Shown: one piece after another, positions 56,021-64,000 of the stretch
How positions within the stretch are numbered: the first letter of the stretch is position 1
Layout: each line of letters begins with the position of its first letter
Source of the DNA: Atherix ibis
Taxonomy: Eukaryota > Arthropoda > Insecta > Diptera > Athericidae
Reading direction: 5' to 3'
Assembly (NCBI GenBank): GCA_958298945.1
Contig: OY282606.1
Location: forward strand, 27,377,740 to 27,441,739
DNA: 64,000 nt
Program-made: the position numbers and the translations under genes
Notes under the pieces: model-generated
Told to the model about the DNA's origin: nothing
Database searches by the model: none
What the model saw: only the letters and a program-made list of their open reading frames with translations

Positions 56021-57265
56021 AAGGTGTAGTAAAAAGTAATCCATTATTTTGCCAATAGATGGCTTTAGGAGTCTATATCTCCCGTTGTAAAAGTGCGATT
56101 GCATTGCACGGCGTTAGAAAGATAAGATTTCGTACTTAAAAACTTCTGATACAGTTTTGTGATTACTTGACTCAGTATTTTTTTAGTACGCGTCAAAGAT
56201 GGACACCAACAAAGAGAAAATACGCCATATTTTACAGTTTTTTCTTCGATAAAGGCGAAAACGCAAGCCAGGCAGCTCAAAATGTGAATAGTGTTTATAG
56301 TCCTAATACTGTAACAGCCAATCATGCGCAATTTTGATTTCGTCGATTCCGTTCCGGTAATTTTGATGTCAAAGATGCACCACGCTCTGGAAGGCCAATT
56401 GTCGAAAATGTCGATTAAAAAAATGGAAATCGTCGAGTCCGACCGTCACGTAAGCACTGTTTCGATTGCCCAGGAGCTAAACATTGCACAAAAAACCGTT
56501 TGGAACCACTTAAATAAGGCTGGATACAAAAAGAAGCTCGATGTATGGGTGCAACACGAGTTTATCGCAAAAAAACCTCTTGGACCGAATTTCCATCTGC
56601 AACAATATCGATCCATTTCTGAAGCTGGTGATGAAAAGTGGGTCACTTACGACAAAGTCAAGCGACAACGGTCGTGGTCAAATTGCGGTCACCCGGCGCA
56701 AATGGTGGTCAAGCCAGGATTAACAGCCAGGAAGGTTTTGCTGTGTGTTTGTTGGGGCTGGCAGGGAATCATCTACTATGAGCTGCTCCCCTACGGCCGA
56801 ACTCTTAATTCGGACCTATACTGTCAACAATTGGACCGTCTGAAAGAAGCAATCACCCAGAAGCAGCCAGCTTTGGCCAATAAGAGAGGAATTGTGTTCC
56901 ATCAGGACAACGCCAGGCCGCATACATCGATAGTGACTCGCCAGAAGTTCCGGGACCTTTTCTTATGCATCCACCTTATAGTCCGGACCTGGCACCAAGT
57001 GATTACCACCTCTTCCTGTCTATGACGAATGATTTTGCAGGTGAAAAATTCGCCTCAAGAGAAGATTGTGAAAATCGACTGTCCCAGTTTTTTGCCAATA
57101 GGGACGAGGGTTTCTATGAGAGTGGCATTATGAAATTACCTCCAAAATAACAACAAGTTATCGAGCAAAACGGTGCATATTTGACCTAAATCGTATCATT
57201 CTATCTGTGCTAAATAAAACCTTCAATTTAATGCAAAAATAATGGATTTCTTTTTACTACAACTT
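56021..57265 (+). mobile_element. mariner (second family), complete ends
   Basis: 1,245 bp, ends aaggtgtagtaaaaagtaat on the left and, inverted, aagttgtagtaaaaagaaat on the right, flanked by TA. It is inserted in the DD41D-like repeat field: the sequence resumes at 57268 with atacataatggcaaagtata, a sub-terminal motif of that family. Confidence 0.85.
56199..57189 (+). pseudogene. mariner transposase, broken
   Basis: The start gives MDTNKEKIRHILQFFFDKGE. A stop replaces a Trp after ANHAQF. Later pieces, in changing frames: DAPRSGRPIVENVD, VSIAQELNIAQKTVWNHL (second HTH), LDVWVQHE, AGDEKWVTYD (first Asp), LTARKVLLCVCWGWQGIIYY, FHQDNARPHTS (second Asp), SPDLAPSDYHLF (third Asp), and FYESGIMKLPPK followed by a stop. 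All three catalytic Asp survive, but frameshifts separate them. It matches the fragment at 51115-51300. Confidence 0.85.
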
Positions 57266-57319
57266 ATATTTTATACATAATGGCAAAGTATAAGCAATAT
57301 AATAAAATATTTTTTTTGA

Positions 57320-58555
57320 TAAAATTTGAATTTAAAATAATTCTGTAGTTCTTTGGTCTCTGCCATAAAGGATAGCAAAGAAGATTGTCCATTTCTTATA
57401 ACATTCATTTTTAACAGTTTCTGTGATAATTAAATTTTATAAATTATCTGAATTAATTTTATATTCAAACTGCCTCTTTTCGAAAATTGTACTAATTTCT
57501 TATACTAACCGGCATCGTTGATAATTTTTTAAATCAATTTTATAAATCTATAGAAAAAACTCTCTCATCATCTCTTTTTACCTACACATTAATAAGATAA
57601 AAATTAATTCTTGTTAAAACCGATATTAAAAGAATAATTGTAAATATATTTTTAATATTCTTATTTTTTCTTAAACATAATCAAAGCAAAACATCAGATC
57701 CATAGTAAGTAACTAAAGTGAATGACTTATAAACAAACTATTTTCGGATAATATTAATTTTTTCTTCCAACTAAAATATTCCATTAATTAACTAAAAATG
57801 GCTCAGATAATTTCTAAATAAACAAAAATCAATGTTAATCAATTCATTATCTTTAAAAAAAAAAATCCAGTCAACTTCTTGTTATTTAAGTATTTTCCAG
57901 AGAATTACTTCCATTGGGTTAAATAGCAAAATTCTTCTATATAAAAATATATTAAAGTGCTTAATAACTTTTTTAGTTTTAAGAAATTTAGAGCAGAACA
58001 AAATATTATTCATTCCGCTAATGACCAAATTGGAACTGACCACCTAAAGGAGAATACCATAAACCATTGGAATTGCGTTTAATTAGACTTCAACTAAATA
58101 TAGGAGCGCATAAAAAGTAAACCTGATCTTTGCTTGTACCATTTTTGGTATTCCAACGACTTCTTGACCACAGAATAAGAAGTAGGCGATTAATTAGTAA
58201 ATTTATTTCGATACAGGGAATTCTATTTACGACGGTATAGTTTTCACACTATTTTTACACTGTTCACTATACTCTGGAATAACTTAAATATTAAAAGTTA
58301 AAGTCAGGCTTTAATGCATTATTCTTTGTTTCTGACAAAAATGGTGTTTTTTTTCTGCTAATTGCATTAGTAAGTTTTTTACGTTGATAATGAAAGTTAT
58401 ATTTTTAACTCAATAGTAAAGATGCATTCAAGCAGCAGGCAAGAGTCTACTCGTTGCTCTAATTTATAATTTTTTCCTTTAACTATTTAAACTATTAGTT
58501 TAAAAGCAGATATATTAGTGAAGTCTGTCATATAAGTACATTTTACTCATAATAC
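57320..58555. other. AT-rich, nothing recognised
   Basis: About 1.2 kb with no readable transposon frame. A 71-codon ORF at 57832-58047 is Leu/Lys/Ile-rich and looks like chance. Confidence 0.3.
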
Positions 58556-59081
58556 ATTAGAAAGCTTGTAGGTTGCTATCAGATAACAGTAGCAACAGAA
58601 ATTGTCAGCAGCAGAAATATGCAAAAACAAAAAATGTAACAACAATGGAAGCAATTGTAGTACGAAAACATCGATAGCCAGAAAGGGTGGCATTAAAAAA
58701 ACAGCGCCAGAAAAAATCAGGAGCAGCATAAAATCAGCGACGACTCAATAAGCGACGGTCATCACCAAATCAGCGATTGCGGAAAACTAAAGGAAGCAAA
58801 AATCTGTGACTTCAGAAAAGAGCTGCAGTAAATAAATAGAAAAAGCAAAAGAAATTTAGCAGTAACCGGACATCAGCAATAGCAGGAATCTATCTGAAAC
58901 AGCGAAAATCGGTTGTAGAATAAAACGGGGACTAAAAAAATTGACAGCAGCAGAAAAAGCGTGGCTGCATAAATCAGCGATTACAGAAAAAACCAGCAAT
59001 TGTCGGGTTTAAAAATGAGCATAGAAACATCAACAGCAGCAAAATATCAGCGACAGCCGATAAATAGCAACAGAAAATCAG

Positions 59082-59216
59082 CGGCGACTCATAATAAGCA
59101 TAGGCAAAATTCATAATATCACCAAATCAACGGCTCCAGAAAACTAGACGAAGCAAAAATCTGTGACTACAAAAGAGGTGCAATAGAGTTTTGCCTATGC
59201 TTATTATGAGTCGCCG
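59082..59216. repeat. 28-bp perfect inverted repeat
   Basis: Arm 59082-59109 (begins cggcgactcataataagc) and arm 59189-59216 (ends attatgagtcgccg) are exact reverse complements with a 79-nt spacer. Only the right arm is carried into the second copy of the 531-bp duplication, so the second copy has lost its partner. Confidence 0.85.
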
Positions 59217-60171
59217 TATGTCAGCAATAGCAGAAAATTATATGAAGCAGCTAAAAACAGTAACAGACTAAAACAGAGACTAAAAAAATTGGCAGCAGCA
59301 GAAAATGCTTGGCTGCATAAATCAGCGATTACAGAAAAATCCAGCCATTAATATCAACAACAGCAAAAATCAGTACGCTGTATTTAAGCAAAAAATATGA
59401 ATAATAGTTCAAAAGAAGCTATAACCAAAACTACCGCAGAAAATCGGCGATAGCCGAAAAATAGCAGCAGAACATCAGCGACGACTCATAATTATGCAAG
59501 ACTCATAACTGCAGAAAACTAAAGGAAGAAAAAATCGGTGACTTCAGAAAATAATTGCAGTAAATAAATATAAAAAGCAAAATAAATTTAGCAGTAACCG
59601 GATATCAGCAATAGCAGGAATCTATCTGAAACAACGAAAATTCATAATATCACCAAATCAACGGCTCCAGAAAACTAGACGAAGCAAAAATCTGTGACTA
59701 CAAAAGAGGTGCAATAGAGTTTTGCCTATGCTTATTATGAGTCGCCGTATGTCAGCAATAGCAGAAAATTATATGAAGCAGCTAAAAACAGTAACAGACT
59801 AAAACAGAGACTAAAAAAATTGGCAGCAGCAGAAAATGCTTGGCTGCATAAATCAGCGATTACAGAAAAATCCAGCCATTAATATCAACAACAGCAAAAA
59901 TCAGTACGCTGTATTTAAGCAAAAAATATGAATAATAGTTCAAAAGAAGCTATAACCAAAACTACCGCAGAAAATCGGCGATAGCCGAAAAATAGCAGCA
60001 GAACATCAGCGACGACTCATAATTATGCAAGACTCATAACTGCAGAAAACTAAAGGAAGAAAAAATCGGTGACTTCAGAAAATAATTGCAGTAAATAAAT
60101 ATAAAAAGCAAAATAAATTTAGCAGTAACCGGATATCAGCAATAGCAGGAATCTATCTGAAACAACGAAAA
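59110..60171. repeat. 531-bp direct tandem duplication
   Basis: The segment starting ttcataatatcaccaaatca at 59110 restarts at 59641. Both copies end with ctatctgaaacaacgaaaa. By eye they are identical or nearly so over their whole length, so the duplication is recent. Confidence 0.9.
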
Positions 60172-60590
60172 TCAGTTGCAGAATAAAACAGGGACTAAAA
60201 AAATTGACAGCAGCAGAAAAAGCGTGGCTGCATAAATCAGCGATTACAGAAAAATCCAGCAATTTTCGGGTTTAAAAATCAGCATAAAAACATAAACAGC
60301 AGTAAAAAATCAGCGACAGCTGAAAATTTAGCAACATAAAATAGGCGTCGACTCATAATAAGCATATGAAAGACTCACGACTGTAACAGTATATCAGCAA
60401 TAGCATAAAATTATCTCAAGCAGCGAAAAACAGTTGCATAATAAAATATGGCCTAAACAAATTGGCAGCAGCATAAAAAGCGTGGCTTGAAAAATCAGCG
60501 GTTGCAAAAAAACATCCATTGTGTGTTTTTAAGCAGCGGCAAAAAAATATCAACAGCAGCAAAAAATCAGTAATAGTTCAAAATAAGCTA

Positions 60591-63500
60591 TTTTTTTGCT
60601 GCACTATTTTCTGCTGTCATTGTTCATAATTTTTTTTGCTGCACTATTTTCTGTTGCCATTGTTCATAATTTTTTTGGTGCACTATTTTCTGCTGTTATT
60701 GTTCATAATTTTTTTGCTGCACTATTTTCTGCTGTCATTGCTGCCCTATTTTCTGCTGTCATTGTTCATAATTTTTTTGCTGCACTATTTTCTGCTGTTA
60801 TTGTTCATAATTTTTTTGCTGCACTATTTTCTGCTGTCAGTGTTCATAATTTTTTTGCTGCACTATTTTCTGCTGTCATTGCTGCCCTATTTTCTGCTGT
60901 CATTGTTCATATTTTTTTCTGCACTATTTTCTGCTGTCATTGTTCATAATTTTTTTTGCTGCACTATTTTCTGTTGCCATTGTTCATAATTTTTTTGGTG
61001 CACTATTTTCTGCTGTTATTGTTCATAATTTTTTTGCTGCACTATTTTCTGCTGTCATTGCTGCCCTATTTTCTGCTGTCATTGTTCATAATTTTTTTGC
61101 TGCACTATTTTCTGCTGTTATTGTTCATAATTTTTTTGCTGCACTATTTTCTGCTGTCAGTGTTCATAATTTTTTTGCTGCACTATTTTCTGCTGTCATT
61201 GCTGCCCTATTTTCTGCTGTCAGTGGTCATAATTTTTTGCTGCACTCTTTTCTGCTGTTATTGTTCATAATTTTTTTGCTGCACTATTTTCTGCTGTCAT
61301 TGTTCATAATTTGTTTTCTGCACTATTTTCTGCTGTCATTGTTCATAATTTTTTTGCTGCAATATTTTCTGCTGTCAGTATTCATAATTTTTTGCTGCAC
61401 TATTTTCTGCTGTTATTGTTCATAATTTTTTTGCTGCACTATTTTCTGCTGTCATTGCTGCCCTATTTTCTGCTGTCATTGTTCATCATTTTTTTGCTGC
61501 ACTATTTTCTGCTGTCATTGTTCATAATTTTTTTTGCTGCACTATTTTCTGTTGCCATTGTTCATAATTTTTTTGGTGCACTATTTTCTGCTGTTATTGT
61601 TCATAATTTTTTTGCTGCACTATTTTCTGCTGTCATTGCTGCCCTATTTTCTGCTGTCATTGTTCATAATTTTTTTGCTGCACTATTTTCTGCTGTTATT
61701 GTTCATAATTTTTTTGCTGCACTATTTTCTGCTGTCAGTGTTCATAATTTTTTTGCTGCACTATTTTCTGCTGTCATTGCTGCCCTATTTTCTGCTGTCA
61801 TTGTTCATAATTTTTTTCCTACACTGTTTTCTGCTGTTATTGTTCATAATTTTTTTGCTGCACTATTTTCTGCTGTTATTGTTCATAAATTTTTTGCTGC
61901 AACATTTTCTGCTGTCATTGTTCATAATTTTTTTGCTGCACTATTTTCTGCTGTCAGTGTTCATAATTTTTTTGCTGCACTATTTTCTGCTGTCAGTGGT
62001 CATAATTTTTTGCAGCACTACTTTCTGCTGTTATTGTTCATAATTTTTTTTGCTGCACTATTTTCTGTTGTCAGTGTTCATAATTTTTTTGCTGCACTAT
62101 TTTCTTGCGGTCAATGTTCATAATTTTTTGCTGCACTATTTTCTGCTGTCAGTGTTCATAATTTTTTTGCTGCACTATTTTCTGCTGTCATTGCTGCCCT
62201 ATTTTCTGCTGTCATTGTTCATAATTTTTTCCCTACACTGTTTTCTGCTGTTATTGTTCATAATTTTTTTCCTGCAATATTGTCTGCTGTCATTGTTCAT
62301 AATTTTTTTGCTGCACTATTTTCTGCTGTCATTGTTCATAATTTGTTTTCTGCACTATTTTCTGCGGTCATTGTTCATAAGTTTTTTGCTGCAATATTTT
62401 CTGCTGTCAGTATTCATAATTTTTTGCTGCACTATTTTCTGTTGTCAGTGTTCATAATTTTTTTGCTGCACTATTTTCTGCTGTCATTGCTGCCCTATTT
62501 TCTGCTGTCATTGTTCATAATTTTTTCCCTACACTGTTTTCTGCTGTTATTGTTCATAATTTTTTTCCTGCAATATTGTCTGCTGTCATTGTTCATAATT
62601 TTTTTGCTGCACTATTTTCTGCTGTCATTGTTCATAATTTGTTTTCTGCACTATTTTCTGCGGTCATTGTTCATAAGTTTTTTGCTGCAATATTTTCTGC
62701 TGTCAGTATTCATAATTTTTTGCTGCACTATTTTCTGCTGTTATTGTTCATAATTTTTTTGCTGCACTATTTTCTGCTGTCATTGCTGTCCTTTTTCTGC
62801 TGTCATTGTTCATAATTTTTTTCCTACACTGTTTTGTGCTGTTATTGTTCATAATTTTTTTTCTGCAATATTTTCTGCTGTCAATGTTCATAATCTTTTT
62901 CCTGCACTATTTTCTACTGTCAGTGTTCATAATTTTTTGCTGCAATATTTTCTGCTGTCAGTATTCATAATTTTTTGCTGCACTATTTTCTGCTGTTATT
63001 GTTCATAATTTTTTTGCTGCACTGTTTTCTACTGTCATTGTTCATATTTTTTTGCTGCACTATTTTCTGTTGTCATTGTTCATAATTTTTTTGCTGCACT
63101 ATTTTCTGCTGTCAGTGGTCATAACTTTTTGCTGGACTATTTTCTGCTGTTATTGTTCATAATTTTTTTGCTGCACTATTTTCTGCTGTTATTGCTGCCC
63201 TATTTTCTGCTGTCATTGTTCATAATTTTTTTGCTGTGCTATTTTCTGCTGTCATTGTTCATAATTTTTTTGCTGTGCTATTTTCTGCTGTCATTGTACA
63301 TAATTTTTTTTGCTGCACTATTTTCTGTTGCCATTGTTCATAATTTTTTTGGTGCACTATTTTCTGCTGTTATTGTTCATAATTTTTTTGCTGCACTATT
63401 TTCTGCTGTCATTGCTGCCCTATTTTCTGCTGTCATTGTTCATAATTTTTTTGCTGCACTATTTTCTGCTGTTATTGTTCATAATTTTTTTGCTGCACTA

Positions 63501-64000
63501 TTTTCTGCTGTCAGTGTTCATAATTTTTTTGCTGCACTATTTTCTGCTGTCATTGCTGCCCTATTTTCTGCTGTCATTGTTCATAATTTTTTTCCTACAC
63601 TGTTTTCTGCTGTTATTGTTCATAATTTTTTTGCTGCACTATTTTCTGCTGTTATTGTTCATAAATTTTTTGCTGCAACATTTTCTGCTGTCATTGTTCA
63701 TAATTTTTTTGCTGCACTATTTTCTGCTGTCAGTGTTCATAATTTTTTTGCTGCACTATTTTCTGCTGTCAGTGGTCATAATTTTTTGCAGCACTACTTT
63801 CTGCTGTTATTGTTCATAATTTTTTTTGCTGCACTATTTTCTGTTGTCAGTGTTCATAATTTTTTTGCTGCACTATTTTCTTGCGGTCAATGTTCATAAT
63901 TTTTTGCTGCACTATTTTCTGCTGTCAGTGTTCATAATTTTTTTGCTGCACTATTTTCTGCTGTCATTGCTGCCCTATTTTCTGCTGTCATTGTTCATAA
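60591..64000. repeat. 40-bp satellite array, reaches window end
   Basis: About 85 copies of a 40-bp unit made of ttttgctgcactatt, ttctgctgtcattg and ttcataattttt. Higher order: the rare variant ttgccattgttcat recurs at about 60653, 60973, 61553 and 63328, and the cttgcggtcaatg variant at about 62104 and 63880, so a block of at least 700 bp is repeated at an offset of about 1,776 bp. Shorter orders of 320 and about 297 bp are also visible. The long ORFs across it are artefacts of a 40-bp unit rotating through three open frames. Confidence 0.95.

Larger units (their letters stand above)
58560..60590. repeat. CAG/AAAATCAGCG-rich repeat field
   Basis: Irregular repeats built from the words aaatcagcgac, cagcagcaaaaa, agcaatagcagaaaa and ggctgcataaatcagcgatt. 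No fixed period, but several large duplications. It is followed at once by the 40-bp satellite, whose reverse complement uses similar words (gacagcagaaaat, tgcagcaaaaaa). Confidence 0.8.

Noticed and set aside
60596..63899. Series of long ORFs encoding repetitive hydrophobic proteins (up to 270 codons)
   Set aside because: They arise because the 40-bp satellite unit has no stop in three + frames and changes frame at every unit. Overlapping frames are equally open, which is not how a gene behaves.

Overview
The window looks like an AT-rich, repeat-dense stretch of an insect chromosome. The grounds are two trypsin-type serine protease genes with short GT-AG introns (about 55-85 bp), several Tc1/mariner transposase families, and LINEs of RNase H-bearing (I-like), jockey-like and R1-like types. 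The insect order cannot be fixed from the sequence. I saw no tRNA, rRNA, CRISPR or bacterial feature. Most of the 64 kb is transposon debris and satellite DNA, so the two protease genes are the only likely host genes.

Layout, left half. 1-3.4 kb is AT-rich and holds a jockey-like ORF1 relic, a very old mariner relic with a perfect 30-nt inverted repeat, and a short MITE-like element. 3.86-5.83 kb is a 13-bp minisatellite. 7.8-11.5 kb is a satellite of about 468-bp units with a 936-bp dimer order; it runs directly into a DD41D-like transposase relic. 13.4-15.4 kb is a minisatellite of about 30-31 bp built from the same words. 15.9-16.25 kb is an inverted broken copy of the first protease gene. 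The protease genes are at 17.5-18.75 and 21.9-23.2 kb, both on +. They are separated and flanked by copies of one mariner family that has abnormally long terminal repeats. 24.7-31.6 kb is a patchwork of old Tc1/mariner, gypsy-type integrase and R1-like LINE relics.

Layout, middle. A 5'-truncated LINE copy (31.76-34.04 kb, +) and a full-length LINE with two open ORFs (34.85-40.53 kb, -) lie with their 3' ends facing each other. Between them is a GC-richer satellite of about 140 bp, and the full-length copy is inserted inside that satellite with a 13-bp target duplication. A nearly full-length but broken DD41D transposon follows at 40.94-42.25 kb.

Layout, right half. 43.8-57.3 kb carries many decayed DD41D-like copies. 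Into two of them younger mariners have inserted: a Mos1-like element of 1,283 bp with one nonsense codon and one frameshift, and a second mariner family at 56.0-57.3 kb. It also has two more long-TIR mariner copies, and a tandem array of transposase 3' modules with perfect palindromes. 58.6-60.6 kb is a CAG/AAAATCAGCG-rich repeat field containing a 531-bp tandem duplication. 60.6-64 kb, to the window edge, is a 40-bp satellite with higher-order structure.

The observations most worth checking are: the shared phase-2 sixth exon that gives both proteases a hydrophobic C-terminal tail; the mariner family whose 3' end has been replaced by an inverted copy of its own 5' end; the 468-bp satellite apparently seeded by a transposon terminus; and the YADN reverse transcriptase motif shared by both LINE copies.
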